53,224 nucleotides of DNA from Patescibacteria group bacterium. Its GTDB lineage: Bacteria; Patescibacteriota; Minisyncoccia; UBA6257; JAKLIH01. Each line of letters opens with the position of its first letter. The first letter of the stretch is position 1. Under the pieces are notes generated by a model. It worked only from the letters and a program-made list of their open reading frames with translations, made no database searches and was not told the origin of the DNA. Shown here one piece after another: positions 44,675-53,224 of the stretch. The position numbers and the translations under genes are program-made. Where the stretch lies: positions 1-53,224 of the forward strand of contig JAKLIH010000004.1 of NCBI GenBank assembly GCA_022709715.1. Reading direction: 5' to 3'.

Positions 44675-45739
44675 TTAATCGCTATGCCAAACTTCGTTGC
44701 TTCAGTGATAATTTTGATCCATACCACCAATAATTCAAATTTTATCTTTAAAGACAACAACGCCGTGATCTTCTCTGCCCATAAAATCATTGCTAATGAT
44801 ATTTTGAGATCAATTAATTCCATCTTTAGTAAATCACATATCATTGGTTTTTTCAATATCACTTCAGCCACTAACAATAATTAAATTGTCTTTATAAATT
44901 TCGGCAATATGACCATGACGTTCATTAAAACTTGGAGTATCGGTTAATAATTCTCAGGATAAACCATCGCTGGAGGTTCAAATATCATGACGAATTTTCT
45001 CACCAAAATCTAATCCACCCATTAATCATAATTTATCTTGGAAAACTGCTACGGAATGATCGTATCTAACCGAAAATGGAGCATTGATAATAGCTGGTTT
45101 TCAAATTAAACCATCTTCAGAATATCAAACATCATTGTAATTAATATGTTTATCAAAATTAACACCCCCAATTAATCATAATTTATTATTAAATACAGTG
45201 ACGGTATGGCCTTCTCTAGCACCAAACGAAGCTGATTCAGTTACTAATTTTCAATCTTTTCCATTGGTGGTTGATCAAATATCACCTTTGGTGCCTGCTC
45301 CTTGTTGATAACCGCCAATCAATCAAATTTTATCTTTGAACACAACTAAAGGTAAAGATCGTCTTTTGCCTCATGGAGCTTTGTCGGTAACTAATTCTCA
45401 AGATGAACCATTGGTTGATTTTCAAACATCCGAAAAATGAGGAGCTTTTCAATATTCAACCATATTCCCTTTGGTAACATCATTGCCATCTAAGCCACCC
45501 ATAATCCATAAGGCGTTTTTATAAACAACTGTGCCATGAGAATCTCTGGATTGAAATGGAATATCTTGATTCAGAGATCAAGTGGTTTTAGCCAAATCGG
45601 TAAATTTAGTAGTAGTGGTAGTTGATATTATTGTGTTAACAGTTATTTTTTCGGAAGTAAAAAGTTTTTTTGAATTCAAAAAAAATATTACAAATAAAAC
45701 ACACAAAATACCCAAAATAGGTAAGAAAAATTTTTTCAT
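44675..45739 (-). CDS. Secreted kelch-repeat (beta-propeller) protein
   Basis: 354 residues. An N-terminal membrane or signal segment (MKKFFLPILGILCVLFVIFF) and a Thr-rich linker are followed by six kelch-type blades. Each has the pattern ALWIMGG, KIWLIGG, KLWLIGG, KLWLMGG, a degenerate NLIIVSG, and KIWIIGG, with a Trp-Ser/Trp-Thr element between. Most Trp codons (about 20) are TGA, so under a standard code no frame would be seen; this makes it a strong coding-level test of the recoding. Extracellular binding is inferred; the target is unknown. Confidence 0.88.
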
Positions 45740-45805
45740 TTTATTTTTTTAATATATCCAATTTATAATATCATATAAAGCTATTTTTTTCAAACTTAGA
45801 AAAAA

Positions 45806-45829
45806 GAAAAACACGCTTGTCGTGTTTTT
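45806..45829 (-). terminator. Intrinsic terminator after tRNA-Lys
   Basis: aaaacacg / cgtgtttt with a 5-nt loop, followed on the minus strand by a T-rich tract. Confidence 0.8.
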
Positions 45830-45836
45830 CTTTTTG

Positions 45837-45909
45837 TGCCCCCAGCAGGACTCGAACCTGCGACCATCAGCTTAAAAGGCTGTTGCTCTACCAACTGAGC
45901 TATGGGGGC
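45837..45909 (-). tRNA. tRNA-Lys (anticodon TTT)
   Basis: 73 nt, all four arms complete. The acceptor stem GCCCCCA/TGGGGGC is perfect, the D arm carries GCTC..GAGC, and the anticodon loop CTTTTAA has TTT in the anticodon. The T arm GCAGG-TTCGAGT-CCTGC is standard. CCA is not encoded. The TTT anticodon reads AAA and AAG, which suits the AT-rich genome. A partial copy of its 5' part lies at 46066-46088. Confidence 0.97.
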
Positions 45910-46065
45910 GTATATCAGAAACAATATTAATTTTTAATGTGCGATTTTAATTTATATTGGGCGAGTAGAGCAAAGCCTTCGGCATTGCCTCTTCCTGGGA
46001 AAAATTAACATCTATTCTGTTTAACCCATAGAATTTTTCCCGACAAAATCAAATCGTTGATTTTG

Positions 46066-46088
46066 TCCCAACTGAGCTATGGGGGCGT
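46066..46088 (-). repeat. Partial duplicate of the tRNA-Lys 5' end
   Basis: ccaactgagctatgggggcg plus tat repeats 45889-45911 exactly. It is the first 19 nt of the tRNA plus 5' flank. The two copies form a 23-bp direct repeat about 177 bp apart, with three hairpins in between. Confidence 0.85.
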
Positions 46089-46271
46089 ATAAAATAAAAA
46101 TCCAAATATCAATGTTCAAGAATACAAACACCTGGAAAGTTCAAAATATTAATGTTCAATGTTCAAAACAGCTACAGGAGTATAAATAACAAAATAAAAA
46201 GAACTTCTGTCCTTTGTATTTGTTATTTTACTACAATCACACCAAAATGTCAATAGATTTACACAATATTT

Positions 46272-46384
46272 AACCCCGCTTCGCTCCACACCAAGTTTGC
46301 ACTAGTCATTTTAATATTAATGCTAAGTAATACTAATCATTTACAATATTAATTTATTAGCAAACTTGGTGTGGGGGCATGCTT
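46272..46384. repeat. Dispersed repeat family A, inverted copy
   Basis: ccccgcttcgctccacacca and ttggtgtggggg end-sections flank aagtttgc/gcaaactt, giving a perfect inverted repeat of about 18 bp around an AT-rich core. Low-complexity tcaaaa-type sequence follows to 46451. Confidence 0.8.
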
Positions 46385-46451
46385 TTGATTTTAGTTTTTA
46401 ATTTTTGAGATATAGATTTGACTTTTGACATTTGAGATTTGATATAATTTT

Positions 46452-47267
46452 TTATTTATAATACAACTTTTCTGGATAATAACGCATGTCAATATAGCTA
46501 GAAATTAAATTTTTCTTTTGAGTATCTTCTAAATAAAACTTATCGGCAGTTTCAAAAGCATCAATAATTTGATCATTTAATGTTAAATAAACTTTAAAAT
46601 TGTCATTAATATAAGCCATGATGGCACTAGGCGTGTTTAACGAATATTCAAAATAAAAATTATTTTGATAATTTGGCTGTTGATTTAAACGGTTTATCAA
46701 TTTTTGAAAATTATCAATTTTGGTTTGATCCAAAAGATTTTTGGGCGCGTTGTTAACTGATTGATTGATCATGATCTTAATAAGTTTTTCTTGATTAAGC
46801 AGATCACTTTTAAAGATTCGACCAGTTTCATCAAGATAGAGATTACTATAGTTGGCTTCGGTAAAGATTGAATCAACTTCATCGTTAAAAATCAATTTCG
46901 CAATTGGCTGTTTCTCAACAATATGAACATTCAGAGTTTTGGTGAAAAAATTTTTAGTGATATAAATATCATTAATATCAGCTAAAAAAATATTTTTTAT
47001 TTGTTGATCGTTAAAAAAAATTAAATTTTTGTTAACCGGTAAAATTTTAAAGGTGTTAAATGTTGATTCAATCTCTTTTCTAACTACATCTTCTGGGATG
47101 CGTTTTAAACCACTAATTTTAATATCATTTATTTGAAAAACATTACTAAAAATTACTAAATAAGCTAAACAGCCAAGTCCACAAATAAAAATAAAAAATA
47201 AAAGAAAGCGCTTCCAATAACGTTGGCGTTGTTTTTTTAAATAATTTGTTTTAAAACGACGGCTCAT
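46452..47267 (-). CDS. ftsQ: Cell-division protein FtsQ/DivIB
   Basis: 271 residues. A basic cytoplasmic tail (MSRRFKTNYLKKQRQRYWKR) is followed by one membrane helix (FLLFFIFICGLGCLAYLVIF, about residues 21-40). The POTRA segment VFQINDIKISGLKRIPEDVV follows, and TKTLNVHIVEKQPIAKLIF closes it. DETGRIFKSD is the beta-domain signature. It links early and late divisome proteins. With murB it shows a walled, dividing cell. It follows serS by 4 nt, so the two share a message. Confidence 0.87.
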   Translation of the reverse strand: MSRRFKTNYLKKQRQRYWKRFLLFFIFICGLGCLAYLVIFSNVFQINDIKISGLKRIPEDVVRKEIESTFNTFKILPVNKNLIFFNDQQIKNIFLADINDIYITKNFFTKTLNVHIVEKQPIAKLIFNDEVDSIFTEANYSNLYLDETGRIFKSDLLNQEKLIKIMINQSVNNAPKNLLDQTKIDNFQKLINRLNQQPNYQNNFYFEYSLNTPSAIMAYINDNFKVYLTLNDQIIDAFETADKFYLEDTQKKNLISSYIDMRYYPEKLYYK

Positions 47268-47271
47268 TTGG

Positions 47272-48543
47272 CTATTTTTTTCTTTTTATTATTGATATTT
47301 TCTTAGGCATATATTTTTGTAATACTTTTGGAATTTTAACTGAACCATCTTTTTGTTGGTAGTTTTCTAAAATGGCAATTAAAATACGAGGTGAAGCAAC
47401 TATGGTATTGTTTAAAGCAAAACAATAATTTTTGTTACTATCTGAATCTTTAAAACGAATATTAAATCTGCGAGCTTGTCAATCGGTAAGGTTTGAGCAA
47501 GAATGAGTTTCACCATAACCATTACGGCTTGGCATATAAGTTTCGATATCATTAGCATAATATTTGCCTGCTCCCATATCACCGGTACATAAATTCACAA
47601 CTCGATAAGGAAGTTTTAATTCTTTCATAATTTCTTCTGAAACCGATAACATTTCTTCAAAATATTTATGAGATTTTTCGATGTTATTTTCGCAAATAAC
47701 AACCTGCTCTATTTTTGAAAATTCATGAATGCGGTATAAACCTTTTGTATCTTTGCCATAACTACCAGCTTCACTACGAAAACAAGGAGAAAAAGCACAG
47801 ACCTTTATAGGTAAATCAACTGGATCTATTATTTCGTTTTGATAATAGCCTAATAGTGATAATTCGGATGTGCCCGCCAGATAAGTATCTTCGTCATTAG
47901 CAATTTTATAAACCTCATCTTTTAAATACGGGAAAAAACCGCTGCCAAAAAAGTTAAAACCTTTGACTAAACTGGGTGTAATAAAAGGTTGAAATCCTTT
48001 TTTAATTACTTTTTCAAAAGCATAATTTAATATGGCCATATGAAGCATAGCCCCTTCATTTTTTAAATAATAACCCCTGAAACCATGTACTTTTGTTCCC
48101 TTTTCTAAATCTAAAATATTTAAGGCTAAACCCAATTCGATATGATCTTTAGTGATAAAATTAAACTTTGGAATATTGCCTACAGTTTTTATAATAACAT
48201 TGGATTCGCTATCTTTACCAATAGGAGTGTTTTTAGAAACAACATTGGGTACTCGAAAATATATACTTTCAAAATCGTCGGTTGTGGTTTTAAAAGATTC
48301 TTCGAGTGTATTTAGCTCATCTTTTAAAATTTTGCTTTGTTTAATCAAATCATCATCGCGTGTACTTTTCATGCGATCATTGATTTCATTACGCTTAGCT
48401 CGAATCGTTTCAATTTTTACTTGTAATTGACGTTTTTGTTCATCTAAATTTACAAGTTTTTCAACATCTAACTTAATGCCTTTGGACTCACAGGTATTTT
48501 TTATTAAGTCAATATTCTCTTTTATAAATTTTATATCAAGCAT
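47272..48543 (-). CDS. serS: Seryl-tRNA synthetase
   Basis: 423 residues. N-terminal coiled-coil arm (about residues 30-105) binds the tRNA-Ser long arm. Class II motifs: motif 2 in FRSEAGSYGKDTKGLYRIHE, motif 3 in the C-terminal part (NGYGETHSCSNLTDW, then RRFNIRFK). One TGA is Trp in TDWQARRFN and separates the main frame from a 70-residue C-terminal part that ends KKISIIKRKK. Joins serine to tRNA-Ser and tRNA-Sec. The synthetase is complete when TGA is sense. Confidence 0.95.
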
Positions 48544-48554
48544 AAAATATAGGT

Positions 48555-48953
48555 TTAATTTTTATTTAAACATTCTTCTTGTCAAGCAAAATCAATATCT
48601 TCCATAGTAATATTTTCATCAACGCGATTTTTCAACGTTTCGAAATATTCTTTAGCTAATATTTCAAGATCTCAAACAATCATCTTTTTTTGGTTGTCTA
48701 TTTCTGAACCATATTCACTAACCTGTCTTAAATTGTGAACTATATAGTGTATAGCATTCCTAATCAATTTTAAATTACCGTCGTTTAATTCAAAATCATC
48801 AGGTAATTCGTTTAATTTACTGGTAATTTTTTCGCAAATGGTAACAAAATTATCATCGCCATTTTTGGCAGGACATAGTTTTCCATATAAAAGATAAACA
48901 CTGTCTTGGCCTGTAGGAATATTTTTTTGTTGAGGTAAATTAAAATTTTTCAT
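48555..48953 (-). CDS. Hypothetical protein, 132 aa
   Basis: No family recognised. It is acidic, helical and without signal or membrane segments; distinct parts are NIPTGQDSVYLLYGKLCPAK, LIRNAIHYIVHNLRQVSEYG and EDIDFAWQEECLNKN. Two TGA codons are read as Trp. It lies 11 nt upstream of serS and 17 nt after the next gene, so it belongs to the same operon. Confidence 0.65.
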
Positions 48954-48970
48954 AAATTTTGTCTAATGGT

Positions 48971-49522
48971 TTATTCTTTACAACAATCAACTAAATTTTT
49001 AACAATGCTTCCTAATTTAGAAAACAAAGAAGTTCCTGGATTATTAACAATTTTTTCTTTATCTTCTCCGGTAGGAAGAGTGACTTCAGCTCCAGGAATA
49101 CCACTTTCTACATCTTTAATATCAATTAATTTTAAATTTAAAGCTCAGAATAAAGAATATAAATCATAAGATTTATCAAATAAATTTTTGGCTAATTCAT
49201 TCTCGTTTTGTTGCAATTTTTTAGTAGCAACTTCCATAATTCTCATAGAGGCCGCTAATAAATGTTTAGAAATACATCATATCTCACCTTTCGGATCTTT
49301 AACAATTTCTTTTAATAATTCAGCTCTCATTTTTCTTACATCATTTAGCAATTCTAAAAATTTAGGATCTTTAGTTTTTCCATAAGAAAAGAAAAAATGT
49401 TCTTCTAAAGAAACTAAATTCATAATACCAATGGATAAATCCTCACCTGAAGCTAAATCTAATTTATTATCAGCTTTTAAATCGTTGATTTTTTTAGCTA
49501 GCTCTTCACCGTTTTTTATCAT
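48971..49522 (-). CDS. Hypothetical helical protein, 183 aa
   Basis: No family recognised. Helices include SIGIMNLVSLEEHFFFSYGK, FLELLNDVRKMRAELLKEIV, CISKHLLAASMRIMEVATKK and LFDKSYDLYSLFWALNLKLI. It ends SIVKNLVDCCKE. Trp in GEIWCISK and LFWALN includes TGA. Its gene order with the neighbours may mean co-transcription. Confidence 0.65.
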
Positions 49523-49549
49523 ATTTAATATTTAAATGATTAATTAAAA

Positions 49550-50059
49550 TTAACAGAAAGAAAAATAAAATATAAAACTAAAAACAATCAATAAAATTAA
49601 TGGAATAATAACTTTTTGATAAGGTATAAAAACTTTATGATGATTAATTTTTTTAAGTCAGTTGTTAATAAAAATACTAATATAGGTTAAAAATACACCA
49701 ATTAAAGAAGAAAACAATAAACGATCGATACCCATAATTTTATTAGATTTATGGCCTAGAATGCCTAATGATTTTAAAGGTATAAAAGTTATCAAAAAAT
49801 AAATGATTAAAATAATAAATTGGGAGTATTTAAAATCTCATTTGTGCTTCTTAAGATAATCTTTTGTCCAAATACTAAGCGATAATAAAAGCCCACCGAC
49901 TCACAACCCAGAAATTAAATCATCAATGCCTAAATAACGGCATAACCCAACACCAGAAGCAATGGCTACGGTGCAAACTGGACAAACCGCTTGGCTAGTA
50001 AAAGGAATACTCAATAAGCCCAAGGATCACAAAAAAATAATTTTTGATTTTGATTTCAT
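49550..50059 (-). CDS. Integral membrane protein with CPVC motif
   Basis: 169 residues with about four to five hydrophobic segments. The N-terminus (IIFLWSLGLLSIPFTSQAVC) is followed by CPVCTVAIASGVGLCRYLG, a Cys-x-x-Cys in or near the membrane, which suggests redox or metal activity. Similar CPVC proteins exist in CPR genomes as I recall, without known function. Trp is TGA at four of its five sites. It may act with the thioredoxin-like protein elsewhere in the window, but this is speculation. Confidence 0.7.
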
Positions 50060-50069
50060 AGATATAAAT

Positions 50070-50789
50070 TTAAACAATATTATTAAGAGCATGCTCGATC
50101 GTGTCAATAAAAACCTTTACTTGACCGCTAACAATTTTATGATGTTTTCCATCATGAGGACCAGCAATTTTTGGGAAAAAATATTTAAAAGTTTCTTTTA
50201 TAATTTCATCACATAATTTTGTCTGGTCAACGTATTCGTCTCTTTTGGCATGGTCTTTTAATTGGTCGTCGTTTTCGGGCTTATGAAGAGTATTAAATAA
50301 ACTGCCAAAAGCGTCTCAAAATTTTTTATCACCTTTAGGAATGTTAGATACAATTCTTTCAGCTTCAACTCGACGTTCATCAATGGTTGATTGTTTTTGT
50401 TGCTCTATGTTTTTATAGCGATTAAATCGATTATCGATATTTTCATCAAGAATTAAATTAGCTGGTTGGAAAAAAACATTTAACGTACTTAGAGCTCGAG
50501 TTTTTAAATCACTACCAGGGAAAGAAACGTATTTATAATTTTTACTTTCTTTTTTATGATTATAATCAGAGAAAAGATCTTTTAACACATTTAAGGCAAT
50601 ATTAATATTATCTTTTTGATTTTCATCTCAAGGTTTAAAATAATAATGCTTGGGTTGATTGTTGATATTATTGATAGCGATTGTAAAATTTTTAAAAAAA
50701 TTGGGATCAAAACTTGGTGACTTCGGCTTATCTCAATCTTTCGAGTACAAACTAGGTAAATTTTCTTTAGGCCTATGCTTTTTAAACAT
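50070..50789 (-). CDS. Hypothetical protein, 239 aa
   Basis: No family recognised. It is charged and has no signal or membrane segment; distinct parts are YSKDWDKPKSPSFDPNFFKN, HYYFKPWDENQ, FFQPANLILDENIDNRFNRY and a His-rich C-terminal stretch AGPHDGKHHKIVSGQVKV. Three TGA codons are Trp. It lies 10 nt upstream of the CPVC membrane protein, so they are co-transcribed. Confidence 0.65.
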
Positions 50790-50885
50790 AAAATCAAATT
50801 CAAATATAAATTTATAACATGGTTAGTATAATAAAAAAAAGTATTAATTGCAAGTGCTTTGGGCTAAGTAGCGAAATACCAATCG

Positions 50886-50947
50886 GAACGGTACCAGGTA
50901 CCGTTCTACATTGTTCATTTTTAATCAAAACGGTACCAGGTACCGTT
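50886..50947. repeat. Dispersed palindrome, copies 3 and 4
   Basis: gaacggtaccaggtaccgttc (50886-50906) and aacggtaccaggtaccgtt (50929-50947) are perfect palindromes 22 nt apart. They lie between the desulforedoxin-like gene and the hypothetical gene. 50790-51054 holds no gene. Confidence 0.85.
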
Positions 50948-50968
50948 GGGATTAAAAACTGGTGGTGT

Positions 50969-51000
50969 AAAAAACAAAGGCCGATCGGCCTTTGTTTTTT
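50969..51000. terminator. Bidirectional intrinsic terminator
   Basis: A perfect 16-bp-arm palindrome (aaaaaacaaaggccga and complement) with T-runs on both strands. It would end the desulforedoxin-like gene on the minus strand. Confidence 0.85.
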
Positions 51001-51054
51001 ACATATGCGATTATTATTCCTATTCTATGTGATTATTATTACGCTTCTATGTGA

Positions 51055-51297
51055 TTATTCTTCCTCTTCTTCATCAAATTCTTCATCTTCGCTATCAGCA
51101 TAAATATTGCTTAGTTCTTCGCCATTAATTTTGGCCAAATCTTCGTCACCTAAAAAAGCCGTTTCGTCGTCTTCATGAACTAAAGTTTTTAATTCCATGG
51201 GTTTATTACAGCAAACTAATTCCCCATCACCAGCTGTAATAATTTTGACGGTGTTCCCACAAATGGAACATCTATATACTTGATCTTCTGTCGTCAT
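51055..51297 (-). CDS. Desulforedoxin/desulfoferrodoxin N-terminal-like protein with acidic tail
   Basis: 80 residues. VYRCSICGNTVKIITAGDGE and LVCCNKPMEL form the four-Cys FeS4 site of the desulforedoxin fold (Cys near 10, 13, 29, 30). The remaining half is strongly acidic (DSEDEEFDEEEEE) and replaces the catalytic superoxide-reductase domain. It probably carries electrons for oxygen defence, in line with the rubrerythrin next to it. It lies 29 nt past the rubrerythrin stop codon. Confidence 0.85.
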   Translation of the reverse strand: MTTEDQVYRCSICGNTVKIITAGDGELVCCNKPMELKTLVHEDDETAFLGDEDLAKINGEELSNIYADSEDEEFDEEEEE

Positions 51298-51326
51298 AAA
51301 ATAAATTTAATTATTATTAATTAAAA

Positions 51327-51908
51327 TTAATATTCTTCACATTTAAGTTGGTAAAATGCCTGAGCATGTTTACAAGATGGGCATTCATTCGGAGCTGATA
51401 AACCAAAGTGAACATAACCACATTCTCGACAAACTCAATACACTTCGTGATCTTTTTGAAAAACAGAATTATTTTCAATATTTTTTAATAATTTTTGATA
51501 TCTTTCAGAATGATGATTTTCAGCAACAAGAACAGATCTAAATCATTTAGCTAATTCTGGTAAATTTTCTTCATCCGCAGTTTTGGCAAAATCTGAATAC
51601 ATAATTTCTCATTCATAATTTTCGCCTAGAATGGCTAATTGTAAATTCTTCTTAGTATCACCTATTTCAATTGCACATTCAGCTTCAACATTGATTTTTG
51701 TTAACTCTCCTTCACTAGTTTTTAGTTCTTGGATTTTATCAAAAATTTGTTTGGCATGTTCTCTTTCTTGATCAGCAGTTTCAAGAAAAATAGCAGCAAT
51801 TTGTTCATAGCCTTCTTGCTTGGCAATTTTGCTAAACATAGTATAGCGATTGCGAGCTTGGCTTTCACCGATGAAAGCTTTCGCTAAATTTTCTAAAGTT
51901 TTTTTCAT
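51327..51908 (-). CDS. rbr: Rubrerythrin
   Basis: 193 residues. The ferritin-like diiron domain has KAFIGESQARNRYTMFSKIA, QEREHAKQIFDKI, and, in the second helical pair, AECAIEIGDTKKNLQLAI and the segment after a TGA-coded Trp, EIMYSDFAKTADEE. The C-terminal rubredoxin part has CRECGYVHFG and CPSCKHAQAFYQLKCEEY. It reduces hydrogen peroxide. A TTGACT-type promoter precedes it (about 51936-51970). Confidence 0.94.
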
Positions 51909-52011
51909 ATTTATTTTATTATTTTAATTAATTGATTAAAATTTAATCAATTTAATAAAAAAAGTCAAGTGTTTTTATATAAATATTATAAAAAATAAAG
52001 TTTTGACATCA

Positions 52012-52100
52012 CTACGTGGAATTGTCACTAAAAATGCCGATATTCCACTGTAGTCTTACTACGTGGAATTGTCGTTGAAAACGACAGTATTCCACTGTAG
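52012..52100. repeat. Two tandem hairpins downstream of variable repeat 2
   Basis: Two similar units, 52012-52053 and 52059-52100. Each begins ctacgtggaattgtc and ends attccactgtag, so each folds as a hairpin; the second has a perfect tgtcgtt/aacgaca inner stem. They lie just past the stop codon of the second DGR target, the same place as the hairpins after target 1 (2306-2399). Confidence 0.75.
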
Positions 52101-52111
52101 TTTCACCGTAA

Positions 52112-53224
52112 TTACCGTGCACATCGAAAACCAATGTAGTAGTCGCCGCTGCCAACATTGTAATTGAAACCAGCGGCTAACACACCAGCGTCAGAACCAT
52201 TAGCTCAATAGCCACCACGTATAAAAACTCTATCTACTTGCACATCAACATTGGTATTGATTCTGCCCATGCCTTGATCAGCATTTCAGGAAGAATTGGT
52301 TGGTCTGAGTTCATCAAACGATGCAAAATCACCATCAGTAGTAAGAGCAGAAAGATCTACATATCTTCAACCACTTGCACCACCATCATTAGGAAGAGTA
52401 TCAAGCAAGGTATCATTGATATCAACCATTACATGTTCCCATACGTTACCAGAAAAATCATAGATGATACTTCCATTTGATAGTCGATGTGATGCACGTA
52501 TGTTTCGATAGACTCCTTTTTCTGGGTTATCACCATTGTAGCCTCTTAATATATCGGATGAGTTACCATTGAAAAGATATCCAGTGCCTACAACACCTGA
52601 AGTTCAATTCGATGGTTGTTGATCAATGTTTCTTTCTATTGTCATTCATTCTTGATTGGTAATTAAATGGGCTCCTAAGGAAGCACATATGACTTTGGCT
52701 CCAGTATTATGAGTCACACCAGCTATAGGAGAGCCATAAGGAGAAGATATTACATTATTGTTATTTCAAACGGGAACTGTGGATGTACAATTAGCAGTTG
52801 TTTTCCCTCAATCTCAGGTATCATACAATGTATTAACTTTACAATCATCAACAGCATCACTAGCTCCATGTCCATCAATTGAATACTTAGCTTCATACTG
52901 CATGACATAGAAGTCACTTGTTCCATAGGTTGAGTTCCCAGGGACTTTGATTCAGTTCTGGGGAAAGGTAAGAGGCATGTCAGTTAGAGATGATCCATTT
53001 TCATAAGAATTAAAGGAATCACCACCATCATTAAGGGAGAATTTGGTGATGTATTCATTTGATTCAAGCAAGGCATTGACTTCAAAGGAACCACCGGGAT
53101 TGTAGCTATAGTAGTAGTTGATATCATTGATTGGATCTATTGGTAAAGATGTGATGTATTTGTTATCATTAGCTACAGTAAAATCAATAGGGATTCAACC
53201 AGTAGAGTCGGCTTTTCTGAGGTT
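52112..53224 (-). CDS. DGR target 2: FGE/C-type-lectin-fold surface protein, 5' part beyond the window
   Basis: 370 codons are visible; the N-terminus lies past the right edge. It is a clear paralogue of target 1 across the whole visible part: GWIPIDFTVANDNKYITSLP, NWIKVPGNSTYGTSDF, MQYEAKYSIDGHGASDA, SPIAGVTHNTGAK, HLITNQEWMTIERNIDQQP, FSGNVWEHVMVDINDTLLD, RGGYWANGSDAGVLAAGFNY, IGFRCAR. TGA is Trp at most Trp sites. A pilin-like start is expected by homology with target 1 but is not visible here. Confidence 0.88.
52120..52219 (-). repeat. DGR variable repeat 2 (VR2) in target 2
   Basis: This block corresponds to VR1 and to the template at 1759-1867, with the same ends (ggtggc ... attggttttcg). 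Varied positions carry NNC/NNT codons (tac, gac, ggc, aat), as expected from AAC/AAT codons. It also differs from the template at non-adenine sites, most of them synonymous, so it probably has another template outside the window. Confidence 0.75.

Larger units (their letters stand above)
45910..46451. other. Intergenic stretch with tRNA fragment and repeat
   Basis: Besides the partial tRNA copy (46066-46088) it holds three hairpins between 45958 and 46065. These are gagcaaagcc/ggcattgcctc (imperfect), gggaaaaatt/aatttttccc, and an 11-bp gacaaaatcaa/ttgattttgtc stem. It also holds a family A repeat (46272-46384). No gene is seen. Confidence 0.7.

Noticed and set aside
1-53224. UGA as glycine (code 25, Gracilibacteria/Absconditabacteria)
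   Set aside because: TGA falls on conserved Trp (KVWIYKGE in uS3, KIWIRVFP in uL16, ETVWRQ in EF-G, KPWRQKGTG in uL4), not on conserved Gly.
1-53224. Mycoplasma or Spiroplasma origin
   Set aside because: murB and ftsQ indicate a peptidoglycan wall, and pilin-FGE, Avd, kelch and baseplate-J-like proteins fit CPR better. Not fully excluded without a tree.

Overview
The window reads as chromosome from a small-genome, AT-rich, walled bacterium, most likely Candidate Phyla Radiation (Patescibacteria). The pointers are a ribosomal cluster without rpmD (uL30), peptidoglycan and division genes (murB, ftsQ), a pilin-like N-terminus fused to a formylglycine-generating-enzyme (FGE) fold, and an Avd-type four-helix protein. 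Phylum assignment is inference; no rRNA is present. UGA is read as tryptophan. In-frame TGA falls exactly where conserved Trp is expected in uS3, uL16, uL2, uL4, uS19, bS17, uS14, uS7, uL6, EF-G and EF-P, and every recognised native gene ends in TAA or TAG. All coordinates below therefore treat TGA as Trp. The recoding known to me in Patescibacteria is UGA to Gly, so Trp is noteworthy.

Layout (almost everything on the minus strand). 0.1-2.3 kb: a tiny Lys-rich protein, murB, ruvX, and two parts of a diversity-generating retroelement (DGR), namely a template repeat and avd. 2.4-3.8 kb: the DGR target, a pilin-FGE fusion whose C-terminal variable repeat differs from the template only at template adenines. 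3.8-7 kb: map, adk, a HAD phosphatase and small proteins. 7-19 kb: secY and the spc/S10 ribosomal block up to tuf. 19-22.1 kb: a 976-residue surface protein (GLUG, Fn3-like and InlB-B-like repeats). 22.2-25.3 kb: arfB, a candidate RNA, a Panacea-type toxin-antitoxin pair and a Fic protein. 25.5-29.1 kb: another candidate RNA, then fusA, rpsG, rpsL. 29.1-31.5 kb: dispersed repeats, a third candidate RNA, a thioredoxin-like protein, and a Cys-rich protein that is the only clear plus-strand gene. 31.5-36 kb: rpsI-rplM-rplQ-rpoA-rpsD-rpsK-rpsM-rpmJ-infA. 36-41.8 kb: a baseplate-J-like anchored protein, a TraG/VirD4-like ATPase with a membrane partner, and a sigma-region-4/HARE-HTH regulator. 41.9-43.5 kb: a pyrE-pyrF-like pair without UGA codons. 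43.6-50.8 kb: efp, a kelch protein, tRNA-Lys, ftsQ, serS and hypothetical proteins. 51-53.2 kb: desulforedoxin-like protein, rubrerythrin, and a second DGR target cut by the window edge.

The most interesting content is (i) the DGR with two diversified surface proteins but no reverse transcriptase in the window, (ii) the UGA-to-Trp code, (iii) three promoter- and/or terminator-bounded structured RNA candidates that I could not assign, and (iv) the PanA toxin-antitoxin/Fic cassette bracketed by a repeated palindrome. Many minus-strand genes share a strong promoter type: TTGACT, 17-bp spacer, TATAAT-like.
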